From assembly GCA_000403275.2 (NCBI GenBank), contig KE159599.1, forward strand, positions 791,548 to 855,547: DNA of 64,000 nucleotides, read 5' to 3'. Source of the stretch: Lachnospiraceae bacterium 28-4. Lineage in GTDB: Bacteria; Bacillota; Clostridia; Lachnospirales; Lachnospiraceae. Below, in pieces: positions 34,978-43,660 of this stretch. Positions within the stretch are counted from its first letter, which is position 1. Each line of letters starts with the position of its first letter. Under the pieces are notes generated by a model. The model had not been told where the DNA came from. It made no database searches and saw only the letters and a program-made list of their open reading frames with translations. The translations under genes and the position numbers were made by a program.

Positions 34978-36389
34978 TATTTCGCTCCTCTTCCAAACAA
35001 TACCACGCCTACTGTCTGGAACAGAATCTTAATGTCCAGACGCAGAGACCAGTTGTCGATGTACTCCAGGTCGTATTTTACCACATCATCAAAGTCCTCA
35101 ATATTGCTTCGCCCGCTCACCTGCCACATTCCCGTCAGCCCTGGCGTCATACTGATCCTTCTGCGGTAATACTGATTATATTTTTCAAACTCATCCGCCG
35201 TAGGCGGCCTTGTTCCCACCAGACTCATATCCCCTTTAAACACGTTATAAAATTGCGGCAGCTCGTCGATGCTCGTCTTCCTCAAAAACGCTCCTACCTT
35301 TGTAATCCTGGGGTCATTTTCGATCTTGAACATCAGGCCCTGCATCTCGTTCTTTGCTTCCAGTTCCTTTTTTCTCTCCTCCGCATCAATATACATAGAA
35401 CGGAATTTATAAATTTTAAACCGCCTTCCGTTCCTCCCTATCCTGATCTGGGAAAAAAATACCGGCCCCTTGGAATCCAGTTTAACAGCAATCGCCACAA
35501 AAGGAAGGAACAGGAGAGTAATAAACATTCCTACCAGCCCTCCTGCAATATCCATGACTCTTTTGATCATCATCCTCTTATAACTGCTTTGGAATCTGGT
35601 ATACGTAATCACCGTATAATTGCCGAAGCTTTCCACTTTGCTGCGGTTAGAATCCCCTCCCGGCAGTTCCAGGCTGTAGTGGCAGTCCACTCCCATTTCT
35701 TCAAAGCCGCGGATAATATTTTCCATGCTGCTCTGGGAGATCCCTGGAAGATTTAAAAACGCCTCATCCAATGCCATCTGGGTAGCCACTTCGATCAAAT
35801 CCTCTTTCCCTGCCACGACCGGAATATTTCTGATCTTTTTCCCTTCCATATTATAGTCCACACAGGCCAGGGCGACGATCTGATAAAAAATATCCAGATC
35901 CTTCTCCAGCCGGTCCAGCGTCTCGTCAATCAGATTGCTCTGTGTCACTACCAATACCTTAACCACATTCTGTCCTGAGGAGTAATAGGTATGCATCGCC
36001 TTTTTTATGATCATATGAATCAGGAAAGACAGCAGTATATTCAGGATAAGAAAATACATCAACACCAGCCTGGAAAATACGTCCGCCCACTTCATCATTG
36101 TCATCAGCAGATTCACCACCAGAAGCATAATCGCATTATACTGAAGAACAGCCATCCCTTCTTTCCACATGCTTCTTCTAAGAAAATTCCTATTCCAGTC
36201 AAAAAAGAAACTGTACATCGTACAAAAAAGCATCAGGCACAGACATACGAGAAAATGTACGCTTTTATCGCCCATATCCCGGAAATTTCCGAAACGGATA
36301 TAGGTAGCTATAATAAATGCCGCCAGAATACTGACTAAATCTGCAAACCATAAGCCATATACTTCTATAATCTTGTTCTTCTGTTTCAT
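34977..36389 (-). CDS. WbaP/WcaJ-type undecaprenyl-phosphate sugar-1-phosphate transferase
   Basis: 470-aa full-length initiating enzyme. Four N-terminal helices (about 10-130) are followed by a soluble CoA-binding-like domain (about 140-255), then the re-entrant helix MMIKRVMDIAGGLVGMF and the catalytic phosphoglycosyl transferase domain. That domain carries PVFFSQIRIGRNGRRFKIYKFRSM and SIDELPQFYNVFKGDMSLVGTRPP with the Asp375-Glu376 dyad. It transfers hexose-1-phosphate (often glucose or galactose) from UDP-sugar to undecaprenyl phosphate to start a repeat unit. A second initiating enzyme (PglC type) lies at the right edge. This gene appears to open a new assembly set after the first Wzy-like gene. 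Confidence 0.92.
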   Translation of the reverse strand: MKQKNKIIEVYGLWFADLVSILAAFIIATYIRFGNFRDMGDKSVHFLVCLCLMLFCTMYSFFFDWNRNFLRRSMWKEGMAVLQYNAIMLLVVNLLMTMMKWADVFSRLVLMYFLILNILLSFLIHMIIKKAMHTYYSSGQNVVKVLVVTQSNLIDETLDRLEKDLDIFYQIVALACVDYNMEGKKIRNIPVVAGKEDLIEVATQMALDEAFLNLPGISQSSMENIIRGFEEMGVDCHYSLELPGGDSNRSKVESFGNYTVITYTRFQSSYKRMMIKRVMDIAGGLVGMFITLLFLPFVAIAVKLDSKGPVFFSQIRIGRNGRRFKIYKFRSMYIDAEERKKELEAKNEMQGLMFKIENDPRITKVGAFLRKTSIDELPQFYNVFKGDMSLVGTRPPTADEFEKYNQYYRRRISMTPGLTGMWQVSGRSNIEDFDDVVKYDLEYIDNWSLRLDIKILFQTVGVVLFGRGAK

Positions 36390-36405
36390 AACTCTTCCCG
36401 CTCCG

Positions 36406-37638
36406 TCATTTCTCCGCTTTTAAAAAAAACATGGGTATCGACCATATATATCTTTCTTTATCACCACCGGAATACCCCCCTGGCATACCGACGGCATACA
36501 TTCCTGTCAAAAACAGCAGATAATTCCTCCCGATATATACGGAAACAAGATGCGCCTCGACTACCGTATAAACGGAAAGCACTGCCAGCATAACAAGTCC
36601 CATGCCGTCCCTGTTTTTATAAAACCGCCAGATCAGCCATATGTTGGAAGCCACAAACACAATCCCTGGCACGATACCATACCAATAAAATACCCTGACC
36701 AATCCCATATCAAAATAATGGTCATTCATAGATTGGGAAAATAGCGACCAAGTAGCAGCTGTCCCATGGCAAAGAGCCGATCCGAAATACAGATCCCGGA
36801 TCCGTCCGTTTAAATGAAGCTCCACCTCGGCAATCAAGGGATTTCGAAACTGGTAAATAACATAATCCGGCTTGGCAAATTCTTTGTCCGCTGCCAATAC
36901 CGAAAAGCCTACACAGAACAGAAAGACCAAAGCCCCCGCCAGATAAATCCATTTTTTTCCTTCCAGCCCTTTCCAGTAATGTATCACGCCGCTGCCCAAA
37001 ATCCCGCACAAAGTAATCAGCATCCCTGTATTCGAATCCGTCAAAAGATACAACGCATAATTCATGGCAAATAATATAACATAAGCATACCACTTCATTT
37101 TCTCATTATACAGATAAAGCCCCAACAATACCAGCATCATAAACATACAATGAAGCGCATTGGGGTGCCCCAGCCCGAAACAATATCTGACCTGTGTATA
37201 TCCTCTCCCGAAATCAGCCTCCAAAGCCAGACCGCCATAAATACCGGAAATCGATAAAACCACAAGCAGAAGGCAGCCAAACGCCGTTGTATAAAAAACA
37301 TATTTCAACAGTTTTTTCACATCCGTTCCTTTACACGCGGCAATAAATGCAACAATGCGCAGTATTTCATTCCGGCCTGTGGCTTTATAGGATACTATCC
37401 CCAGAATACCAAACAGCATCAGAACAGCCCATTCCTTTATGGAATATTTGGTACACAGTATCTTCCCGGCCGCCAGAAGAAACGTAACACGGAATAACTG
37501 GCCCTCGATAGGATTGATATAGTTGCTTTTATCCACAATCACAAGGATGATTTCCAGCGTAACGCTCAAATACAGCAGCCAGATACCGATTCTGTCAATA
37601 TGAAACTTTCTCTTTTCCGTTCCTTTTTCCACGCTCAT
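36406..37638 (-). CDS. Wzy-like polysaccharide polymerase (first copy)
   Basis: 410-aa membrane protein with 10-11 helices and an outward polar loop of about 50 residues near 270-320 (FAKPDYVIYQFRNP to NDHYFDMG). N-terminal CTKYSIKEWAVL, GIVSYKATGRNE and CKGTDVKKLLKYVFY match the other two Wzy-like proteins, showing common descent. It lacks their C-terminal outward domain. The start is placed at 37638, where ATGA overlaps the upstream stop; an earlier ATG at 37659 is possible. It closes the right-hand half of the locus and lies 16 nt before the WbaP-like gene. Polymerase is inferred from topology and context. Confidence 0.72.
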   Translation of the reverse strand: MSVEKGTEKRKFHIDRIGIWLLYLSVTLEIILVIVDKSNYINPIEGQLFRVTFLLAAGKILCTKYSIKEWAVLMLFGILGIVSYKATGRNEILRIVAFIAACKGTDVKKLLKYVFYTTAFGCLLLVVLSISGIYGGLALEADFGRGYTQVRYCFGLGHPNALHCMFMMLVLLGLYLYNEKMKWYAYVILFAMNYALYLLTDSNTGMLITLCGILGSGVIHYWKGLEGKKWIYLAGALVFLFCVGFSVLAADKEFAKPDYVIYQFRNPLIAEVELHLNGRIRDLYFGSALCHGTAATWSLFSQSMNDHYFDMGLVRVFYWYGIVPGIVFVASNIWLIWRFYKNRDGMGLVMLAVLSVYTVVEAHLVSVYIGRNYLLFLTGMYAVGMPGGYSGGDKERYIWSIPMFFLKAEK

Positions 37639-39995
37639 CTCCCCTGCAACTCCTGCCATACCTCTCTTGGTATGGCAACTACGCTGTTCTTGTTATAATA
37701 CAGTCTTGTCACCATGTTCGTCCACTCATCGGGGTTTTCCGTCAAAGGCATATGCATTAGCGGCCCCTGGTCGTCATTAATCATCGGAAGAACCACATCT
37801 TTTACATCATCGTCCAAAAGCACCGAATTTTGCAGTTCCATCTGCGCTTTAAAATCTGCCGCCTGGCCGCTCGTGATATATTCCAGCGAACAATAAGCCA
37901 GTGTGGACTTCAAATCCCCTTTACAAATATAAAGATATACTATGGCCAAAAGCGCAGCACCCAACAGCAGTCTCCTTCCTGCGGGACTCGAATTCCCGCC
38001 CCGGCATGCCAACCGGTTCCTGAGCGCCCCCGCTATATATATCATATTGCCAAACGCCATAAACAAAAATATATAATAATTCATATTATACACGCCGCCA
38101 GACACTTCTACACCGGCATATATCTCCGGGGCAAACATAGAACAGTACACGCAATAGGATAATATTGCGAAAAGCCAGGGATGAGGATATCCCCATTTTT
38201 CTCTGTTTTCTTCCGGCATATGCCAGAGTACAACCGCTGCGGCCGCAAAAAGCAGCAGAAGGAGGGGATGTTTCTGTGTATATTCCCATGCCTGAACCGC
38301 CCCTCTTACAAAACAAGATACCACGGTCTCCACGGCCAGCGAAATATCCATGCCAAAATCCGCGCCTCCCCGCACTTTATTGCCAGGGGCCTTCATACTG
38401 ACCACCAGTCCGGCCATCTCTAATAACAGCGGAAAAATGCATAGCAAAACCCGGCCTCGCTTTCTCTTCTCCTTCCACCGGCAGAATGCCAGCAGCAGAA
38501 TAACACCTGGTGCCAACAGCGCCGCCTGGTAATTACCGCCGCCCAGCAATGCCAGACAGACGGACAGCCCCACATAGCTCCCAACCCCCAGTCCTTTTTT
38601 CATATCTACAAAACGAAAATAAAAATATATGCCCAGCAATGCAATGGCATAAGGAACGATATAGTGGGCGGTTCCATTATACCAGAAAACAGCCGATTTC
38701 GGTTTCGGCACAAATTGGATGCCCGCCATAGCGAACAATACGTACAATATTACAAAGGATATGTTCGAAAACCCTGCTTTTTTCACCAGCAAATAGCGGC
38801 ATAAAATCCATGTTGATCCCATCCACAGCGCCAGCATAAGGAATGGAACAATGATATACCCTCCTTCCGGCAAAAAAACTTCGGGTTGAAGGGAAAAAAG
38901 AAAAACTGACAACCATGTTCCCTGCCATCCATAGTAATAATCCCGTACTGTTCTTCCCGCCGCCTTTGCCACCTCTGCTATGGAATGTGTCTGCACCCAT
39001 GCTTCACGCGTCAGCCTTCCGTAGCCAAAGTCATCGCCGGTAGCATGATTGACCGGCGCAAGCCATAATAAAGGAAGCAGACTCAATATAAACAAGATAA
39101 CCAGAAGAAACCGGATATTCTTTTCATTGAACAGATGAGTTATTTTCCACCGAATAGCGCTTAACAGCTTCTCTCTCTTTATTTTCCGGTATTCCTCACT
39201 GCGGATTCCATAACTTTCCGCCTCCTGTCCGCTCTTTTTGGCATCTGCCAGTATAACAGCCAGTTTTCTCCGGTACTCCTCTTTCTTCTCCAACTGATAT
39301 TTCCTGCATATATAACCATATTCAAAAGCATTCAATTCTTTATTATCACGGCATGTTTCGGTCAGCTGCCCCGCATCGATTCCTATTGAAATCAAAGGTT
39401 TTTCCGTATATACAAACCGAGGGTTCCCCTTTAGAATATGCATATAGTATTCCATGTCCACGAGCCAGGTCAGTTTTTCGTCATAAACAATTTCTTCTGT
39501 CCGCAGCGCGCTCCTTCGCACTATTACCGCACTTGGCGCTCCTATGGTATTTCCGAGAAACAGATTCCGGTAGTCCTCCCTGATCAAAGCAGCATCATCG
39601 GCGGATATGGAGCGGTCATAGCTTCTCTCCGCCTCTTCCTGGCGGCTTCCTGAAAACGCAAGATCCGCTTCAGGATGTTGTTCCAGCATGTCCACAAAAG
39701 CTCCCAAACTGTTTTCATCCGTAAACCAGTCGTCGTGATGCATGATCTTCACATACTCGCCGCCGCTTTTTCCAACCGCTTCATTCCAGTTGGCCGCTGC
39801 ACCAAGGGGAACCGGATTTTTATAATATTTTACATAATCTTTTTCTTCCGCCAGCTTCCCTATTCCGTCTCCGGTGGAATCGTCCGTAATAATGACTTCA
39901 TAATCCTGAAATATCTGTTTTTCCACCGACGCCAGCAATCTTCTTACCGACTGCTCATTATTATAGGCCGGAATACAGATGGATACCTTTACCAT
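37635..39995 (-). CDS. GT2 fused to a DUF6056-like polytopic membrane domain
   Basis: 786 aa, two parts in one frame. Residues 1-230 are a GT-A domain: SICIPAYNNEQSV, IITDDSTGD (35-43) and IMHHDDWF with HDD at 87-89. A charged linker follows. From about 290 there are 10-11 membrane helices. The first outward loop starts GDDFGYGRLTREAW and a later loop has WYNGTAHYI, both typical of DUF6056-type, GT-C-like proteins. The tail ends in a soluble segment of about 90 residues. The cytoplasmic half could load or add a sugar while the membrane half acts outside. Alternatively it is a bifunctional transferase. No frameshift or stop separates the parts. Confidence 0.75.
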   Translation of the reverse strand: MVKVSICIPAYNNEQSVRRLLASVEKQIFQDYEVIITDDSTGDGIGKLAEEKDYVKYYKNPVPLGAAANWNEAVGKSGGEYVKIMHHDDWFTDENSLGAFVDMLEQHPEADLAFSGSRQEEAERSYDRSISADDAALIREDYRNLFLGNTIGAPSAVIVRRSALRTEEIVYDEKLTWLVDMEYYMHILKGNPRFVYTEKPLISIGIDAGQLTETCRDNKELNAFEYGYICRKYQLEKKEEYRRKLAVILADAKKSGQEAESYGIRSEEYRKIKREKLLSAIRWKITHLFNEKNIRFLLVILFILSLLPLLWLAPVNHATGDDFGYGRLTREAWVQTHSIAEVAKAAGRTVRDYYYGWQGTWLSVFLFSLQPEVFLPEGGYIIVPFLMLALWMGSTWILCRYLLVKKAGFSNISFVILYVLFAMAGIQFVPKPKSAVFWYNGTAHYIVPYAIALLGIYFYFRFVDMKKGLGVGSYVGLSVCLALLGGGNYQAALLAPGVILLLAFCRWKEKRKRGRVLLCIFPLLLEMAGLVVSMKAPGNKVRGGADFGMDISLAVETVVSCFVRGAVQAWEYTQKHPLLLLLFAAAAVVLWHMPEENREKWGYPHPWLFAILSYCVYCSMFAPEIYAGVEVSGGVYNMNYYIFLFMAFGNMIYIAGALRNRLACRGGNSSPAGRRLLLGAALLAIVYLYICKGDLKSTLAYCSLEYITSGQAADFKAQMELQNSVLLDDDVKDVVLPMINDDQGPLMHMPLTENPDEWTNMVTRLYYNKNSVVAIPREVWQELQGR

Positions 39996-40018
39996 AACAG
40001 TGTAACACTCCTTTTTAT

Positions 40019-41020
40019 CTATCCCCGGATTCTCAATCGGTTCCTCACCTTATCCGTCCAGTACAAAATCCTATCCTTTTTCTTTCTGATTCCGATCTCT
40101 CTTTCCGTGTAATTGTTACCCCCGGTTTCCAGGCCTCCCCTTTCTTTATATGCCTCCCATTCCCGCCGGCATTGCTCCGCATCTAAAAGTTTGCCGTCCC
40201 TGTCCTGATACAAAAAGCCCTCATAAATATTCTGCCCGGAAGCCCAGTAGCCATCCGATACATTATGCCTGGCCCAGTATTTCGGAGCAATCACCATTTC
40301 CACCGTCTCGCTGGTGAAAGCCGGAAAAAAGGCAAAGGAAGAATTGGAGAGAATCAAATACCTGGCGTTTTTCAGCGTTACATAATCTTTTGCCAGGTCA
40401 CCATGGCTCACCTCGATCCCGGGCAGCATGCGCTGTGCCGCCTTTTCATCGTCTGTGACGATCTTGAATTCCATATCCGGCCGAATATTCCGCATATTTC
40501 TCATAGCATCCAGCCAATATTTCCTGCGCAGGAAGAGCGCATGGTCATCCGCATATTCTCCGCCCCGTACATTGATTACACAGAGGTTGTCCCTTGTATA
40601 TTCATAACTGTCGTATTCCTTTTTTACTTTCAGCCATTCCCTGATTTCCCTCTTATGGGAGAGAAAATATTGTTCCGCCTGCAAATTTCCGTAAATCAAC
40701 GTGTCATCTTCTATTTTATAAATTCCCTCATCCGCATCCGCCACATAGCATCCATGGGTCATATCGTGAACGCTGTTTTTCCGGAATATCCTGCTTTCCT
40801 TTTCCTGATAGATCCGGTACTTTTCTTTATCCCTTATCGGCGTGCCAAGTTCCATATCCATAAAATACATACCCTTCCGGCTATGGATATTTACCGCCAG
40901 CCACTCCTGGCCCACCGTGCCGAATTCATATCCAAGGTCCATAGCGATGCACCTCGCCGATACATAACAGAATAACTGGTTTCCCAAACCCTGCCCTTTT
41001 ATAAATTCCGTTCCGATCAT
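40019..41020 (-). CDS. Divergent family 11-like glycosyltransferase
   Basis: 333 aa from the ATG at 41020 (AAGGA 5 nt upstream). The N-terminal block GQGLGNQLFCYVSARC (9-24) and the C-terminal block ILSNSSFAFFPAF follow the GT11 plan. At the place of HxRRGDY it reads CVINVRGGEY (147-156), losing the His and one Arg and having Glu for Asp. Donor recognition may therefore differ from GDP-fucose. The last 40 residues are basic. It stands between the GT2-DUF6056 fusion and a GT17-like gene. Probably a glycosyltransferase; the sugar is open. Confidence 0.72.
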   Translation of the reverse strand: MIGTEFIKGQGLGNQLFCYVSARCIAMDLGYEFGTVGQEWLAVNIHSRKGMYFMDMELGTPIRDKEKYRIYQEKESRIFRKNSVHDMTHGCYVADADEGIYKIEDDTLIYGNLQAEQYFLSHKREIREWLKVKKEYDSYEYTRDNLCVINVRGGEYADDHALFLRRKYWLDAMRNMRNIRPDMEFKIVTDDEKAAQRMLPGIEVSHGDLAKDYVTLKNARYLILSNSSFAFFPAFTSETVEMVIAPKYWARHNVSDGYWASGQNIYEGFLYQDRDGKLLDAEQCRREWEAYKERGGLETGGNNYTEREIGIRKKKDRILYWTDKVRNRLRIRG

Positions 41021-41059
41021 ATGATTCCTTTTCCTATACACTATCGTCTGCAGCAGTTT

Positions 41060-41923
41060 CTATTTCCAAAATTCATACCACTTTGGCTTCCGATAGAGCA
41101 AATATTGGTATTTGTCAATGTTCTCCCTCAAATATGCCGGAAAAGTCTCGTCGATTTTTACCTGTACCATCTGAGCATCCCTGCCGAAAATGTCCTGGTG
41201 ATTCTTAATATTCTTTCTTACTTTTGACAGCGTGGAGCGATTGTTATATTCCTGATGTGCCGCGCTCTTTATCTTATATTTCACCCTGTCTTCCACCGAC
41301 TGGTTCCTGCCGCCTCCCATATAGCTGAAATGCCATCCGCCGTCCGGCACCCGCACTCCGACCTCTTTCTGCTCTTTATTCCTCAGTTCTTCCGTCGTAT
41401 ACTTGTCCAACATGCTGTAACGGCATATCTTCGTTCCCAGCCACATAGGCTTCTCCACTCCTTCAAACTCTCCCGTTACCGAAAGCAGCCTCCCGGACAC
41501 CTCCTCCATATCGAGATAGCAGTAAAAAAGCCGCTGGGCCAGCATATAAATCTTTCCCTCTTCCACTTCCGGCAGCAACTTTTTCAGCGTCTCCGGGTTG
41601 GGAATCTCATCCACATCGCTGAAAATCACGATATCGTCCGGTCTGCATCCTTTCAGCCCTCTTGCCACCGCGCATTTCTGATGATGGTCCCGCATAAAAG
41701 CGTTGCAGTCCATCGGCGTATCGTCCACTACATTATGAATAATCTTATGTTCAAATTCCTGAAACATCTCCTTATTTTCTTCATAATAAAGTGGTTTAGC
41801 GTCTCCCGAAAATGTAACTGTGGATTCGCTGATCACAAATTTATCCACCACATCATTTAAAATATGCATCCTCAAAAGCAAGATGTCTAACTCGTTAAAA
41901 AACTGAAAGCTATCGTAAACCAT
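41060..41923 (-). CDS. Family 17-like glycosyltransferase (beta-GlcNAc-transferase-like)
   Basis: 287 aa starting MVYDSFQFFNELDILLLRMHIL, the family-17 opening, then FVISESTVTFSGDAKPLYY and the DXD-like FSDVDEIPNPETL. GWHFSYMGGG near residue 218 is another conserved block. GT17 contains animal MGAT3, which transfers GlcNAc in beta-1,4 linkage; bacterial members occur in capsule loci with unproven donors. The start at 41923 is set by AGGAG upstream; the longer frame overlaps the neighbouring gene. It is 16 nt after the DUF5672 gene. Confidence 0.85.
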   Translation of the reverse strand: MVYDSFQFFNELDILLLRMHILNDVVDKFVISESTVTFSGDAKPLYYEENKEMFQEFEHKIIHNVVDDTPMDCNAFMRDHHQKCAVARGLKGCRPDDIVIFSDVDEIPNPETLKKLLPEVEEGKIYMLAQRLFYCYLDMEEVSGRLLSVTGEFEGVEKPMWLGTKICRYSMLDKYTTEELRNKEQKEVGVRVPDGGWHFSYMGGGRNQSVEDRVKYKIKSAAHQEYNNRSTLSKVRKNIKNHQDIFGRDAQMVQVKIDETFPAYLRENIDKYQYLLYRKPKWYEFWK

Positions 41924-41939
41924 CCCTGCTCCTCTCCTG

Positions 41940-42623
41940 TCAATAAAACTTAGGGTATTCTTTATTGGTTCCCGCCCATTTATGGAATACAAAAGGGCGT
42001 ATTCCCTCCACTTCCGGTATCATGGATTCATGTCCGAAATATTTCGCCACCTCCAGCGGCGCATATCTCATTCCCTCCGCTTCGAACAAATGCCTGTTCT
42101 TGCAGCAGATAAATCCGTCTTCATTAAAAAACCCGTGATCCGCTTCAAAAGGAATTCCCGCCTTTGTCGGAAACTCCAGCAGCCGTTTGCTCCTTATAGA
42201 TACGCTGTTTCCCACCCTGCAGATATTCCCGCCCGCATCCCGATAAGAAAAATCATCCTTCGGCAGCGGAAACGGCGAACCGATATAATCATAATCCAGA
42301 AATTCATCCCTCCACATATCCGGGTTCACCACAAAGCCATCATAATGCACCAGCAGCATATAGTCCGTATGGATATATTCGTGGATTTTATAGATCATAT
42401 TGTAATTAAAAGCATCTATATTTTTCAGCTTGCCGATATGCCGGTACTGGATTCCTTTCGGCAGAAAAAGCGGCTTTCTATGGGTAATGATCAGCACTTC
42501 CCCAAAATCGATATCCTTCATGCTATATTCCAAAGCCTTTACCGATGCTCTTACCCTGACGCTGTCCATAGCTGCCAATGTAACATTCGGAAGCTGTAAT
42601 TTTCCGTTTTTATATTCGCTCAT
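41940..42623 (-). CDS. DUF5672 family protein, putative glycosyltransferase
   Basis: 227 aa. The start QLPNVTLAAMDSVRVRASVKALEYSM, the segment YMLLVHYDGFVVNPDMWRDEFLDYDYIGSPFP and FFNEDGFICCKNRHLFEAEGMRYAPLEVAKYFGHE are the recognisable features of DUF5672. Its GT-A-like pattern includes the acidic YDGFVVN stretch as the possible metal site. The family is found in polysaccharide loci and is thought to act as a glycosyltransferase; no reaction is established. It follows a GT2 gene by 29 nt and precedes the GT17-like gene. Confidence 0.75.
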   Translation of the reverse strand: MSEYKNGKLQLPNVTLAAMDSVRVRASVKALEYSMKDIDFGEVLIITHRKPLFLPKGIQYRHIGKLKNIDAFNYNMIYKIHEYIHTDYMLLVHYDGFVVNPDMWRDEFLDYDYIGSPFPLPKDDFSYRDAGGNICRVGNSVSIRSKRLLEFPTKAGIPFEADHGFFNEDGFICCKNRHLFEAEGMRYAPLEVAKYFGHESMIPEVEGIRPFVFHKWAGTNKEYPKFY

Positions 42624-42652
42624 AAAAGGTAAATCCTCTCCTCATCCGTTTC

Positions 42653-43660
42653 CTATTTTTTGCTTCGCAGCGGAATCACATACCGGTCATAAATTTTCAC
42701 TACGCGGTAATATGCTCCTGGCAGCAGCAGCGCCAGTTTCATCCGCGCCCTGTCCCCCATCGCCACATAGTCCTTGTGATATATCCCGCGGATTTTCTCC
42801 CTGTCCGCCCGCAGCAGCCCGACAATTTGATCCGCAAATATCCTGGTTTTCTTATTTTCCATAAAATCAATATAATAAAATAACAGACGCCGGTAAAAAT
42901 GATAGGCCGCTTTATCCGACAGATCCGGCATTCCGGCCTCCCTGAAATAAGCGATCTGCTCCTGCCAGAAGGGAATTTCATCCTTAAGCCTCCGCTCCCC
43001 GGCTTTTTCATTCATAATGCTTCCTTCCCGGTCCAGCACATAATTATAATACGCTTCGTCCAAATATACGAGCCGTTCCATCCGGCAAAAGGCTCTTGTG
43101 GTAAACATAATATCTTCCGAGTTTTTCCCCACCGGAAAACGCATGCCCTCCACCAAATCCCTCGCAAACAATTTGCTCCACACAGAATTGTAAATCAAAT
43201 ACCGTTCGTCACCGCATACATATATTTCCAGCGCTTCATCTCTTGATAAGGATACACTATTTCCTGCCGAGCCGTCAATAATGCCTGATTTCGTTATCTG
43301 CTTATAACGGCAGACCGCGGCCTGGGCTTTTTCTTTTTCGCAGGCGAAGTACATAGCCCGGTACATATCCGGCTCGATCCAGTCGTCCCCGTCCACAAAA
43401 CCGATATATTCCCCCGTTGCAGCATCCATCCCCGCATTTCTCGCATCGGACAAACCGCCGTTCTTTTTATGGATCACCTTGATTCGACGGTCTTTTTCCG
43501 CATAGGAATCGCATATACTGCCGGACTGGTCCTTCGATCCGTCGTCCACCAGAATAATCTCCAGGTTCCTATATGTCTGCGCCAGAATGGAATCCACACA
43601 GCGGGGCAAATATTCTTCTATATTATAGACTGCTACAATTACTGAAACTAATTTTTCCAT
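42653..43660 (-). CDS. Family 2 glycosyltransferase
   Basis: 335 aa from the ATG at 43660; the open frame begins with TTG three codons earlier. GT-A motifs: SVIVAVYNIEEYLPRCVDSIL, VDDGSKDQSG (38-47), KNGGLSDARNAGMD and FVDGDDWI with DXD at 90-93. The C-terminal half is helical with a basic end, as in capsule GT2s. It overlaps the upstream GT11 gene by 38 nt, and its ribosome-binding site is weak, so translation is probably coupled. Donor unknown. Confidence 0.9.
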   Translation of the reverse strand: MEKLVSVIVAVYNIEEYLPRCVDSILAQTYRNLEIILVDDGSKDQSGSICDSYAEKDRRIKVIHKKNGGLSDARNAGMDAATGEYIGFVDGDDWIEPDMYRAMYFACEKEKAQAAVCRYKQITKSGIIDGSAGNSVSLSRDEALEIYVCGDERYLIYNSVWSKLFARDLVEGMRFPVGKNSEDIMFTTRAFCRMERLVYLDEAYYNYVLDREGSIMNEKAGERRLKDEIPFWQEQIAYFREAGMPDLSDKAAYHFYRRLLFYYIDFMENKKTRIFADQIVGLLRADREKIRGIYHKDYVAMGDRARMKLALLLPGAYYRVVKIYDRYVIPLRSKK

